A stretch of DNA of 64,000 bases, from the NCBI GenBank assembly GCA_000727475.1, contig KL647288.1:91351-155350 (forward strand), in the 5' to 3' direction. The position numbers and the translations under genes were made by a program. The stretch is from Sarcocystis neurona. Lineage: Eukaryota > Apicomplexa > Conoidasida > Eucoccidiorida > Sarcocystidae. This document shows, in pieces, positions 36,501 to 47,215 of the stretch (position 1 is its first letter; each line of letters opens with the position of its first letter). The notes under the pieces were generated by a model. The model did no database searches and was not told the origin of the DNA. It worked only from the letters and a program-made list of their open reading frames with translations.

Positions 36501-39500
36501 CGAAGAAGAACTCCCAAGAAAAGAAGAAGAAGCGTTGCTGCACGGCAGCGGTACTCACCGAGCAATTCGCCAAGTGTCTTTTTCGACAAGTCGGTTCTTC
36601 TTCTTCATATCTGTTGCGTTCCCCCCGTCTCCTCGCGTCTCGTCTCGTCTCCTCCCGTCCCGTTGCTGCTTCTCTTCCTTGGGGGCCTTCCCTCGTCTCT
36701 TCCCTTCCTCCTCCCTCCCCTTCCAGCGTCCTCTCCTTCGCATACCGCCGTATCTCTCCCTGCCTTCTCGTCTCCGTTGGCCTCTCCCTCTGCGTCTCCC
36801 TGTACGCCTCTTCCCGTCTCCCTCTCCTGCTGTTTCCTTCTCCGTCGTCCCCGTCTCTCCCGCTGTCTCTGCCTTCCTTTCCTCCTGTCTCCCCGTCTCC
36901 GTGTCTCCGTGTCTCGCTGTCTCCCCCTCGTCGCCCTCTTCTTGTTGGTCTCCTTGTCTCGTCCCCTCTGTTTGTCTCCGCTTCTGTCTTCCCTTTCCCG
37001 CTTTCCTTTGTCTTCGTCTCTTGTTGTCTGCCTTCCTCGTCCTCTTTTTTTGGGTTCTTTCTTCGTTTTTTTATGGGCTGACGACCCTTCTCCGCTTGTT
37101 CTCGTCGCGTGTGTGGGGCCGCAGCAGCAGCTCCCTGTCCCCTCCTGTGCTGTCTTTTCTTTGTCTTCCTTGCCTTCTTTTTCTTCGTCTCCGCCCCGTC
37201 CCTCCTTCCCGTCTGTGCTGCTCTTCCCGTCTCCTGGTGAGACTTCCTTTTCGCTTCCTCTTCCTCGCTGTCTTCGTGTCTGTGCGTGTGTGGGGTGGTG
37301 ATGGCCGCGGCGACCTGCGTGGGTGCTGGTCACCTGCAGGTCATTGCAGCGCTGCAGCAGCTGCACGCGGCAGGCATTTTTCACCTCGACATCAAACCGG
37401 CAAACATCTTAATTTCTCGTCCTCTTCGTCCTTCCCATGTTCGCTTTATCCCTCTGCCCCGCGCCTCGCCCCCCCCCCCACGAAAAAGACAGGGAGAAAG
37501 TGAAGCAGCAGCAGAAGCGACAGCAGCAACAGCAGCAGCAGCGGAAGGGGAGAGACGAAGAGAAAGAAGAAGAGGAGAGGAAAAGGAAGGAAGGGACGGA
37601 GAAGGAAGTGCAGCAGAACGTCGAAGAGGAAGAAGACGTCGTGTGCTGCTTGATAGACATGGACAGCGCCCAGGAGGGCATCGCAGGATCGACCCTGGTT
37701 CACGCAGGAGGTGGGCCAGCGAGGCAGCAGCAACGGCAGACAGAGAGACAGCGGCAGCAGCAACCGTAGAAGAGGCGTCTGAGAAGAGGAAGCAGCGGAA
37801 GGCAGCAGCAGCGGCGGGGGCGCGAGTCGAGGAGCAGCAGCAGCAGCGCCAGAGGAGGAAACCCTCCCCAGGGCAACAGAGAGGCAGGAAGAGCCGCAGC
37901 AGCAGCAGCAGGAGGAACAGCGCGAGCAGCAACGGCCACAGGAGTCGAGCAGCAGAAAACACAGCAGCAAAATAGAAGAAGCCGGGCAGCAGTGTTCTTC
38001 TCCCCTGCCTGACGTAAACCTGCACTCTCTCCTAACGCACGTCGTTGAGCTACCCCTCCTCGGAATATATGTATATATATATATATATTCGTCCTCTTCT
38101 GTTCTCTTCCCCGCTAAGTCTCTCTCTGTATTCTGGGGCTATACGCACATATATCTCCCTTTCGCCCCACCAGTCCCCCTCCCCCTTTCCTCCCGTATAT
38201 CTACGGCACCAGACAGGTCTCTTCTTCTGCCTTTCTCTCTAAATGCTGATAGAAGTAAATGTGCGGCTTCCCCTCGCCCTCTCTTTTGCTCCCCACAAAC
38301 GTGCACGTATATATGCCTCTCTACACATGTGTGGCTGTGTGTCTGTGTGTGTGTGTGTGTCTCCCGACATTTATATATTTGCATAGGTGTATGTAGTTCC
38401 TCTCTACGTATCTGTCTTTTTTTTCTCTATCCACCCGTATATATATAAATATATATGTATATTTTTCTCTGTCTCTGTATGTGTGTCTGCTTCTCTCTAT
38501 GTATATATGTCTGTGTATGTGTACATTGCTGTCTTTACGTATTTGTCTGTTTTTCTCTCTGTCTCTTAATCCGTATATATATATATATATGTATATTTCT
38601 CTCTGTGTCGATGTGTATCTCTATATATATATGTGTGTGTGTGCCTGTCTCTCTCTGTATGTATCCATCTATATGTATGTGTGTAGTACGTCTGTGTATT
38701 TGTGTCTGTGTGTGTATATTCAGTGGATATCGACGTCCCTGTTTTTTCCCATGAACTTCACATTATAAGTGAGGAAGTCTCCTTCTGTCCCACATTTCTT
38801 TTGCTCTCTCTTCGTCTCTCTGTGTGTATGTGTACCTCGGACTTCTACTTCGTTGGCTGCTGCTCTCCTTCTCTTTGTTTTTGTCGTATTGCTGCGTCTC
38901 TCTGTCTCGCTACATCTACTTTCTAGCCCACGTTTTACCTGCGTGAATATATATATATATATGTGTGTATCTCGTATAAGTGCGTTGGCGTCTATGTGTA
39001 GATCAGCAGAGAAGCATCACTAGGGAGGAGGTTCCTTAACATTTCTGCTTCTTCTTCTCTTTTCTTCCCTCTTGGCCTTTCTCTTCCTCTTTTCTCGTTT
39101 CCCTCTGCTGCTCTCTTCTTCTCTGTTCTCTTCGGTGATGGGGGAGGGTCTGCAGAGAGTTCGACCGCCGCGGGCCTCACGACGTGGCCGAGGACTTCCA
39201 CCGTCTCCCCACTTTCTCTTCTCCTGCTGCGCCTCTGTCTGCGGGTGCAAACATCTGCTTCTCGAGGATAATTCTACGTATTCATCCCCCTGCTGTAGTG
39301 TCCCGACACAAACACGTCCACCGCTTTTGTATCTGCCGCCCACCTGCGCGTGCTTCTCTATTCACACCTACACACAGACATCCATATCAGTCTGTCCTGG
39401 ACGTATAAATATCTGTTTCTGTTGCTGCTGCTGCTGTGGCTGCTGTCGTTGCTGGTGCCGCTGTGGCTGCTGTCGTTGCTGCTGCTGCTGTGGCTGCTGT

Positions 39501-42500
39501 CGTTGCTGCTGCTGCCGCTTCTGTTGCTGCTGCTGTTGTTACTGCTGCTCCTGCTGCTGCTGCATCCGTTGCTGCTGCTGGTGATATTTCTGTTGCTGCT
39601 GCTTCTGTTGCTGTTGCTGCTGCCGTTGTTGCCGCTGCTGCGGTTTTTGCTGCATGCTTGCTTCTCCACCTCGAAGGCACCTCACGGGCATTTACTCCCC
39701 CCGAGGAACTTTCACTTCCACTTTTTGCCCCCGCCGACGCGAGCAAGTCCCCCGTCCGGTGTACGTACGCCCCCGCGCCCGAGCCGCTCGCCACCACCCA
39801 GTGCTGCCCGCAGCAACGACAGCAGCAGCAACAGTGTTGGGGAGGCTCTGAATCGAAGGCAGTGGAGCGCGTAAAAGAAGAGAAACTCGCAGCAGCTGCA
39901 GGGGTAGCGGACGGCAGGTTGCTGCTTGTCGACGGAGAGAAGAAAGACGTGTGGGCTCTCGGCTGCGTCATAGCCATTGCAGTACTCGGCCGACATCCGT
40001 TCATAGCGACAGCAGCACCGGCGGCAGCCGAAGAAGAAGATGACGAGGAAGAGGACGGAGAAGAACAGCAGCAAGAAAAGGAGCTGGAAGCAGAAGAAGA
40101 GGAAGGCAGAGAAGAACAGGGGCAGTGTTTTACTTCAGAAGTTGAATATTTGTTTGCTGCTTTTGGCGGGGAGCTGCATGCGCCGTCGTTCGAAAGCGCG
40201 GCGCCGTTGTCGAGGAGTCTCCGTCGTCTTCTCAGGTATCACTCCTGCGTTCCCTTCTCTTCGGCTTCTCATTTCTACTCCTTTCCGTCTCCTTTTCGCC
40301 GTCCTCTTCTTCTGCGCGAGTGTCCACGCATATATATGTGTGTCTGCATGCGCGAGCCCGGGTTAGCGACGGGGACTCTGCGTCGCTCTTCTGTCAAGAA
40401 GGAACTCCGCGAATTATTACCCGGTGCTGTCACTGCACCCACACACATACACATACACAAGGAAACAGACTTTTCTATGGAAATACAAAGAAACAAATAT
40501 ACACGTACACACACCAACAAGTAAAACTCTCCATATATCTCCCAATACGACCACCTCGATCAATCCATACATATATATGTGTGTGGTGACATATATGTAT
40601 GTGTCTATGTACCAACACAGAGGGAGAGAGACATACACACATACATGCGTATTAATGGACACCTGGGCGTGTACGTACACATATATATATATATATATAT
40701 ATTCACCAAGAGAGCGGGAGACATATATATATATATATATATGTATATTCACCAAGAGAGAGGGTGACACATATATATATATATATATACATATGTATAT
40801 ATTCACCAAGAGAGAGGGACACACACACACAGGTAAACAGACTTGCATATATGTATACATATATGGACATTCATATATATATATATATATATGTATAGAT
40901 CAAGAGAGATAGACATAGAGACACAGACAGCCACAGAGACAGATTCGCATGTATATATCGAGAAAGGACGAAGGAAACGGAGAGAACGGGAGAGACGCAG
41001 AAGAGAGACACGCCGTGTCCTGCACGAGGACTGCAGTCTCCTGCACGAGGACTGCAGTCGCCTGCAATTTATTGGAGCGGCGGTGGAGTCTGCTGCGCTG
41101 GCAGGAAGTGGGGAGACCTGCACTTGCGTGCGTGGGGGTCCGCCAGTTTCGTTCTTCGCTTCATCGTTTCCGTCTTCTTCTGCGTCGTGGGACTTCCCGT
41201 CCCTTTCACCGAGGCAGCTGCTCTCTTCTGCTGCTGCGGGGATGCCCGCCCCACACCTGCCGAGTCTCACCGCTGGTCATTTCAAGAGGCACCCACACAC
41301 ACACACACACGTGTACGCGAGTGTATTTCCGTCCATCTCTGCATATATACGGGTCTTCTTCTGCGTCTCTCTATACACCTATTTCCGAGTATCTCCTTCT
41401 CTCTGTGTGTCGCCGTCCCTCTCCATATACACATGGAAGCATGATGCAGGTGTGTCTCTTCCCCTCTCGCCCCATATATGCGTATACGTATGGATTGCCT
41501 CATAGCCACATATATATATGGACATATATAGGGGACGAGAGATTGTACGTAAGTGGTGTGAATAGGTGATATACGGTGGGGAAGTCTTGTGTGCTGCATG
41601 TGGAAGCTTTTGATCCACGGGAAACTTCCGTTTGCTGAGAAGCTGCTGCTCCTCCCGCCGCCTCGTCTCCTGCTGTCTCTGTGTCTCCCCCCTTTACCTG
41701 GTGTCTCTTCCTTTCTGTCTCTGTGCATTTCCTCTCTCTTTTCTTTTCCCGTCTCTCTTCTTCTCGTCTTCTCGCTTTCGACCCCGGTGCTTCTCCTTTT
41801 CGACGTCCCTTCCTTCGCAGTTTCTGCGCGTGAAGAAGAGCTACACTCACTGCCTAGACACTCTCCACGCCAGCAGTTCTTCTGGCGTCCCTCCTCCATA
41901 TACATACACATATATACATATGTCTGTGTCTGTGTGTACATAAATACACCAAAAATATACAGACTAATATGTATATGTGTCAATTTATCCACGTGCAAGT
42001 ACGTATCTACATGTATATATATAAACAAGTTTGGATCGACATATATATTTTATATGTAGATGTATGTGTTTCAATGTGTGTATTTATCTGTGTACAAATA
42101 CGTGTCTATATATATGTGAACGTGTGTATGTATATGCATCGATGTATATGTGTATTTGTAGTGGCTACGGTTGATGGGTACACGTGTTCATATGCGTGTC
42201 GGGAGCCTGCAGGCATTCGTGGAAAAACGACGCAGCGGTAGTAGGGCCCGGACCACATTTCTCTGTGTATTTATCGTGTCATTTATATTACTCCACAAAC
42301 ATATGTATATATACACACTCATATGTGTACTTAGTGGGCGCCTTCACATATATATATGTGGATGTGTGTGTATGGAGACAGGAAGAGAGACACGGAGACA
42401 GGGAGACGGGAACGCGACTTGTAGAAGAGTGGAGAGTGTGGGGTTTTGCGGCGGCGTTTCGCTCTGTCTCTGTGGAGAGTATTCTGCGACGAAAATGCTC

Positions 42501-43268
42501 CATTCTCCATGACAAGAAAGGAAGACAATGCCTGCAGCTCACCTCCCAAGTGTCTAGACTTGTTTTACGTACATATAGATCTATATGTGTGTCTGGTGCT
42601 ACATACGTATGTATATGCTTATATGTCTCTATATATGTTACATATATCTACACGTATATATCGTATACATATGTGTGTTCATGTATACGTGCATGCATGT
42701 GAATGTGTATATAACATATATATATGTGTGGAGTGTATGTGTATTTGTATGTATACGTAAGATATATGTGTGTGTCTATCCGTTGTCTACAAGATGAGTA
42801 AAGCGACTTTTACGCCTATTTGATTTCTCTCTTTCGAAGTGTTAAGAAGAAGAAGATGAGTGAGAGGTTGCTGCGTGCCAAATGTTGCGATGCAGAGGAA
42901 TGCTGCAGCCCGATCCACAGAAGCGACTGTCTCTGGCGGAAGTCGCCGCGCACCCGTGGCTTTGTCTTGGCCCACGTGAAGCCGCGCACTGCAGCAGCAA
43001 AGGAGAAGAAGGGCGCGAGGGTGTGCCGCGGCTGCGGCAGACGCAGAAGCAGAAGACGCGAGGAAACCAGCAGGAGCAGCAGCCGCAGCACCCGCCGAAG
43101 AAGGAGAAGCAGCAGCAGCAGGCGAAGAGAAGCAGGGGGCGGACAGCAGTGGGCAGCGCGAAGCGAGAAGGCGAAGAAAACAGCAGCAGGGACGTCGCAG
43201 AGACGGCAAAACATGCGGCCCCCGCAGCGGGGGCGCCTGCGGAGCCGTTGCTCTTGCGAAAAATATAA
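28329..43268 (+). CDS. Protein kinase with large low-complexity inserts (multi-exon gene model)
   Basis: Recognised exons, in order: 28329..29096, 30541..30609, 31109..31183, about 33420..34479, 37340..37710, 39677..40235 and 42896..43268. Kinase motifs appear in the correct order: a probable alphaC helix ([15 protein letters not shown]); hinge [11 protein letters not shown]; catalytic loop [13 protein letters not shown]; Mg-binding loop LIDMDSAQ; activation segment [16 protein letters not shown]; alpha[20 protein letters not shown]; and final helix [22 protein letters not shown]. The catalytic Asp, Lys and Asn and the metal-binding Asp are kept. HRD is HLD and DFG is DMD. The glycine loop and the beta3 Lys were not found. 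HLDxKPAN recalls Wee1/Myt1, and the hinge and alphaF recall other families, so no subfamily is assigned. The start at 28329 and the exons between alphaC and the catalytic loop are provisional. Confidence 0.72.
29097..30540 (+). other. Intron of kinase gene
   Basis: GTAAAA donor to a GCTGTTGCAG acceptor. Contains CAG repeats (29210-29480), CTG runs (29565-29585), TA-rich microsatellites (29775-29850 and 30105-30130), and a CTG-rich tract right before the acceptor (30455-30540). Confidence 0.65.
30541..30609 (+). CDS. Short kinase-gene exon (possible N-lobe)
   Basis: 69 bases between a GTTGCAG acceptor and a GCG|GTGAGT donor, both strong and both phase 0. It encodes [20 protein letters not shown] plus three residues (Arg, Ala, Ala). 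The placement just before the alphaC exon and the ending suggest strand beta2 or beta3 of the N-lobe, with the conserved Lys expected in the next exon, which I could not locate. Confidence 0.5.
30870..31095. repeat. CTG-based minisatellite in intron
   Basis: Imperfect units of GTTGCTGCTGCTGCAGGTCGA type fill the end of the intron before the acceptor at 31108. Confidence 0.8.
31109..31183 (+). CDS. Kinase-gene exon with probable alphaC helix
   Basis: 75 bases between a TTTCCTTGTATAG acceptor and a CTC|GTAAGC donor, phase 0 at both ends. It encodes [20 protein letters not shown] followed by NLLHL. An amphipathic helix followed by IPNLLHL matches the alphaC-to-beta4 region of kinases (a Glu in the helix, then H/I-P-N-hydrophobic). 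The call depends on the linkage to the downstream catalytic exons. Confidence 0.6.
31730..32185. repeat. AT-rich minisatellite built on AATCTGTATATATAC
   Basis: About eight degenerate units, each with a core like GTAAATCTGTATATATACG, separated by TA runs of variable length; the spacing is roughly 40-65 bases. Confidence 0.9.
32975..33060. repeat. 18-bp tandem repeat (GGCAGCAGCAGCAAGGCC type)
   Basis: Four consecutive near-identical units in CAG-rich DNA, inside the probable intron. Confidence 0.9.
33420..34479 (+). CDS. Kinase-gene exon with hinge region and large insert (borders uncertain)
   Basis: Open in one frame across the range. Ala/Ser/Pro-rich sequence leads to [20 protein letters not shown] and KLREKTRR, matching beta5, hinge and alphaD, with the invariant-type VME followed by D. 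Charged low-complexity sequence follows ([12 protein letters not shown] and later [13 protein letters not shown]). The candidate 3' end CCGG|GTGGGT at 34480 leaves phase 1, which does not match the phase-0 exon at 37340. A GGC|GTACGT donor at 34242 would match. The true end is therefore open. Confidence 0.55.
34480..37339 (+). other. Probable intron of kinase gene
   Basis: TA/TG/CA-rich to 35480; CTG-rich at 35540-36320; then an extended C/T-rich stretch at 36600-37280 with many GTCTCCCCGTCTCC-type units. It ends at the TGGTCACCTGCAG acceptor. Open frames here are Leu/Ser/Pro-rich products of pyrimidine DNA. Confidence 0.6.
37340..37710 (+). CDS. Kinase-gene exon with catalytic loop and Mg-binding loop
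   Basis: Starts in phase 0 after CACCTGCAG with [20 protein letters not shown] and ANILIS, the alphaE helix and catalytic loop, with catalytic Asp, Lys and Asn present. After a low-complexity Gln/Glu/Lys/Arg insert come [20 protein letters not shown] and STLVHAG, the Mg-binding loop and the start of the activation segment. The two halves lie in different frames, with an 11-base C run at 37469-37479 between them. The exon ends GGAG|GTGGGC, phase 1. The HLD and DMD variants are real in the sequence. The frame change is discussed under findings. Confidence 0.82.
37711..39676 (+). other. Intron of kinase gene
   Basis: CAG-rich at its start (37711-37975), TA/TG-rich at 38060-38730, T/C-rich to 39400, and a CTG minisatellite at 39415-39655 just before the CGAAG acceptor. 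Confidence 0.75.
39415..39655. repeat. CTG minisatellite upstream of a kinase exon
   Basis: Repeats of GCTGCTGTCGTTGCTGCTGCTGC-like units; three ~30-base copies at the left end, then irregular CTG runs. Confidence 0.85.
39677..40235 (+). CDS. Kinase-gene exon with PPE motif and alphaF helix
   Basis: The leading GC completes the Gly codon begun in the previous exon, giving [16 protein letters not shown] across the junction. That is the GTxxYxPPE activation-segment end of kinases. A Gln-rich insert of about 70 residues separates it from [20 protein letters not shown], where the spacing is normally about 10-15. An acidic Glu/Gln block follows, then [20 protein letters not shown] and SLRRLLR. 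The donor is CTCAG|GTATCA, phase 2. Confidence 0.88.
40236..42895 (+). other. Intron of kinase gene
   Basis: GTATCA donor to a GCGATGCAG acceptor. Mostly TA/CA microsatellites, including the minisatellite at 40660-40830, with unique CT-rich sequence at 41580-41880. Two copies of a 16-base CTGCACGAGGACTGCA-type repeat lie near 41018 and 41039. Confidence 0.75.
40660..40830. repeat. TA-run minisatellite with ATTCACCAAGAGAG core
   Basis: Three copies of the core, at 40701, 40747 and 40801, separated by TA runs of variable length. Confidence 0.9.
42896..43268 (+). CDS. Kinase-gene terminal exon
   Basis: The first base completes an Arg codon from the previous exon, so [20 protein letters not shown] reads straight across. 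Then come AEVAAHPWL and the C-terminal tail. This is the subdomain XI signature with its conserved Arg. The tail is about 90 residues, rich in Lys, Gln, Arg and Ala, and ends at TAA 43266-43268. Confidence 0.88.
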
Positions 43269-44214
43269 GGAGGAGGCGCAGCAGTAGCAGCAACACACGG
43301 AGCAGTAGCAGAGAAAGCAGCGGGAAAAGAGGCAGTACCACAACAGCAGCAGCACGGCTGGGCAAACGCAGTGCACAGCAAAAGGCAGACAGAGAAGGGA
43401 AGAGACACAGAGAAAGAGTCTAGAAGCAGCAGAGAGAGCGTCGAGGAAAGCAGCTCTGCTGCAGCTGTGTGCTCTGTTTTTTTCCCTTCTCGTCTACTTT
43501 GCTTCAGAGCGAGAGAGCTGCAGCAACAACAGCGGCAACACAAACGCGCAAGCATTACAGGACCTTCGTTCTCCTGCAGAGCAGCAAGAGCAGCAGCAGC
43601 ACATGTGGGAGAAAGAACAGCATTGCCATCCGTCTGCACCGAAGAAGCGAAGGAGTCTTTCACCTTCTGTTCGAGTAAAAAGAACATTTTGCAGTTTATA
43701 TGTGGGACAGAAATCCTGCTAAGAGATTGGCTACGGCAGTTGCTGCAGCGAGAGATTCGCAGTAGACCACGGCTGCTGCAGCGGCGACACTTAGACGGTG
43801 GTAACGGCTGCTGTCGATCATCACCCTGCGCACAAATGCTTCAAAACAAAGCAACGTTTTTTGAGAGAAACTACGTTCGTATCCCTTCGGCAGCAGAACA
43901 GCGCTGCTGGAACGGCCAGGGAGAAAGAGGAAAGCTCCTGCTACAGGAACCTTGCCACACACACACACACACACACACGAAAGAAAGAAAGCCGATCAAC
44001 CAAAATTGAAAAACCTGCCTCACTTGGTCGTATCGGGCATTCTTGTTATGCTAAGGTGCTGAGATCCTGCTGCGTGCTGCGACTTATGCCAGGATTTGCC
44101 CAGCAGCACAGGAAAACCTGTAACGAGCGCCTGTAACACTGCTAGCAGCAAAACATGCTGCTGCGTGACTCTCGTACAAAAAAAACACCAAGAAAAACCA
44201 AAACTTCCTCGTGA

Positions 44215-44590
44215 GACTCGCCTCTTCCTGCTGCTGCCGCTCCTTCATCTGCTGCTACAGCTTCACCTGCTGCTGCAGCTGCTACACGTCTGCTGCCACC
44301 GCTTCATCTGCTTCACGTCTGCTGCCACTGCTTCACCTGCTGCTGCTTCAGCTGCTGCTGCTTCTGATTCACTTGATGCTGTTGATGCTTCACCTGCTGC
44401 TGTTTATGATTCACTTGGCACTGCTGTTGCTTCCGTGCTGCTGCTTCACCTGCTGCCGCAGCTGCTTCACGTTTGCTGCCACCGCTTCATCTGCTGCTGT
44501 TTCACGTCTGCTGCTGCTTCACCTGTTGCTGCCTCTGCTTTGCCTGCTGCTGCTGCAGCTGCTTCACGTGCTGCTGCAGTTGTCCGTGTT
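44215..44590. repeat. CTG/TTCACCTG minisatellite
   Basis: Repeated TTCACCTGCTGCTGC and TTCACGTCTGCTGCCACCGC units of 15-60 bases. All six frames are affected, so open frames here are uninformative. Confidence 0.85.
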
Positions 44591-45693
44591 TCGCCTGCTG
44601 TTGGCGCTGCTACCATCTGTGCTTGGTGTGCTGCGGTTGCCCTGTTGCTGGGGCTCCCGAGCCTCCGGATCGCTCCGCTGGATTTCGCTCGAAAACCAGC
44701 ACGGCAAATAAAGAAACACTTTCTCTTCATGCATCCGTATATGGGAACGGTACACCGTACGCTAATAAGTGACGCACGTACACTGCATGTGCGTAGAAGT
44801 GACCACGAGAGTTAGAAGACAGAATCACTCCTGCTGTCGAGCGAGGCAATGGCTGTTACTCCGCCTGCCGCTGGTGAGGTGCCAGCTGCGCCCTCCCCCG
44901 GCACGTCCGCCGGCTCTCATCGTCTGCCGCTGCTTCCTGCTCTTTGTCGGGTGCCTCTGCTCCTTCTATCGCACCTGCCGCCGCGGCCGATTCGCAAATG
45001 TTCCTGATGCTGCCTCTGCTGTTGCTGGTGCTGTTGTCGCTGCTGCTGATGCCCCGGCGAGGGGGTCCGTGTGGCACGTTGAAGCCGCCGCAGTGTCGTC
45101 TCACGGACAGATCTGACGGCCGATCCTGCATACCGTGCCCTTTCCTATGGTACAACGGCATACATATTTGAATTTTCTAAAATATATCAGAACGCGTGCC
45201 TCATCCGTCTCTCGCGCTGTTGTTGCAGCGACTCGTACACTGCTGCAGTCTGGCGCGCTGGGAATTTGCTGATGTTGCGAGTGTGTCTGTTGCTGCTGCT
45301 GCCGCTAGAATTGCTTCTGCTGCTGTAGTAGAATGCCGTATTAGCCCGGCCTCTGGCAGCGTGTCTTCTGCTGCGATTGGCCCTGCTTTCGCTCCGCCGG
45401 TGCTGCCGTCGCCCTGCTGCCGTCGCTGTCGCCAAGAGCGGGCTCAAAGCCTGTTTCTTCGTGAGGACTGAGGTGACGGTGGAGTTGCGCAGTAGCGGCG
45501 TTCCATTGTTTTGCGAGTTCGTCTTACAGGGACCCCACAGAAAGTTCGACTGTGACTTCCCCTGCAGACGCACGTGTCGACAATATACAAATCAGATAGT
45601 TCATTTTCTTCGAAATTTTTACACGTATGTTCTCGACAATGCTGTATCTGATTTTAAAACTCGCACAGCTGAAGTCTTTCTGTGTCCCTTCAG

Positions 45694-45815
45694 CTTCTGT
45701 GAAAGGGGAGCAGGATGCGGCTAAGAACCCATTCACGTTGAAGCCAGCGGGCGTAGCCCGTTTGGGTATGCACCCCGGGGGGTATGTCTACAGCTCCTTG
45801 ACGCAGCAGATGTAA
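45694..45815 (+). CDS. Possible terminal exon of a small gene
   Basis: After a good acceptor (CTGTGTCCCTTCAG) the sequence encodes SVKGEQDAAKNPFTLKPAGV then ARLGMHPGGYVYSSLTQQM and a TAA. The composition is ordinary and protein-like, unlike its surroundings. Upstream candidates in the same locus are a frame at about 45229-45410 after GTTGTTGCAG and an ATG at 44848, but no complete model could be joined. Read without splicing, an ATG at 45627 gives a 62-residue ORF with a hydrophobic start. No family is recognised. Confidence 0.25.
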
Positions 45816-47215
45816 GATCTTTTGTACGCAACACCTAGGTAAGGGAGAGCAGCGAGTAGTTATATTTGCGTGAGTTCAACTGGGGGAGAGGCAGATGTGT
45901 CTATTTCTTTAGCACCAGAACAGACAGTATACAGAAAACGCAGTGTAAGATTTCCACGCCTCTGGTGTCTTTCCACAAAACGACGGTAGCAGAGTGTGAT
46001 GCGGTTTCTTTCCCCGTTAGAAAGCGGGAACTGCAAAAGAGTGCGGCGTTATACGCACAGGAAGGAGTGGAGTCAGCATCTGGGCCCGTAACGAAGATCG
46101 CTGGCTGCTCGAGGCGGCGGCACCCTGGGGGCGTCGGTCTTCTGCGAGAACTACGCATACCTCACTGTTCGTGATTCTTCTATTTTAGCCTCTGCAGTTG
46201 TGCGTCAGGAACTCACGAAGAATCTATACGCACGGGCACAGCGATCTGTACGTGTACACTGTATGCACGTATACACACAGATCGAACGCATATATTTAAA
46301 AACAAGTCGTATGCACTCCTTACTATTACAGAGGGTGCAGATTCTTCTGTTCCTGCCGTACGAGGTATGCGCGCCCTGACTGTACTTCCGTATAAACACG
46401 TCCGTACTTCGGTTAATGTGGTTCATATGTGCGTGTCTCACTGCAGAGATGATGGAGAAGCCGCAGTGTGTAGATAGACACAGCGCGTGGCGTGCATGCG
46501 CAAGTCCATCTGGACGCGGCAGTAGTGGTACACGCCAAACACACAGACCAAGTGTACAGTTACTCATATGATATACGCATGTATGAATTACCGCCCGTTG
46601 TCTAGAAATAAGCTATACATACAAATCTGTACACGCACGTCTACGTCGTATATACGTGGTAACAACTACGTGTATAGGAGAGAGACGTGTGTGGACGTGC
46701 GCACGTCCGCCCGCCCAACGCACCTGTAAAGGACCTGCACATACATGCAATTTATATAGCACACAGGCGCACTGCTGAAAAACAGAGTGACGCGTGCGTG
46801 GCAGCGGGGGAAAGTCACAGAGGGGACCGCGTGCGCTGTACGCAGGCGTATACTTGTATGGAGTAGGCGACTTGGGCTGAGAAAAGAATTGTAGAAACGT
46901 GTCAATGCAGAGAAGCGAGAGATGGGACTACGGGCGCTACACTTGTAGTGAAAGAGAGAAAGAGAAAGCCTGGCGACATTGCTTGAAACAGAGTTCCCCG
47001 TGCGCGTCAATGTGTAGAGAAGCGAGAGAACGGGTCTACATGTCCCAGGACGGTTCTCAAGCGTAACTTATACAAGTTTCATTCGAAAAAAAAGATGCCG
47101 GTGTCTACGCTCGGCAAGAATATGTACGAGGCAGAGTTGCTGCGTATGGTTTGGACAGGTTTCTTCCCGTTCGACTTTGTAGCGTGTGACGATCGTGTAA
47201 AACGCATGTCCACGT

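Noticed and set aside
36043..37503. 486-codon plus-strand frame rich in Leu, Ser, Pro and Phe
   Set aside because: Intron pyrimidine repeats; its end overlaps the kinase catalytic exon in a different frame.
42842..43687. 281-codon minus-strand frame
   Set aside because: Antisense of the kinase terminal exon, whose sense strand carries an unmistakable kinase motif.
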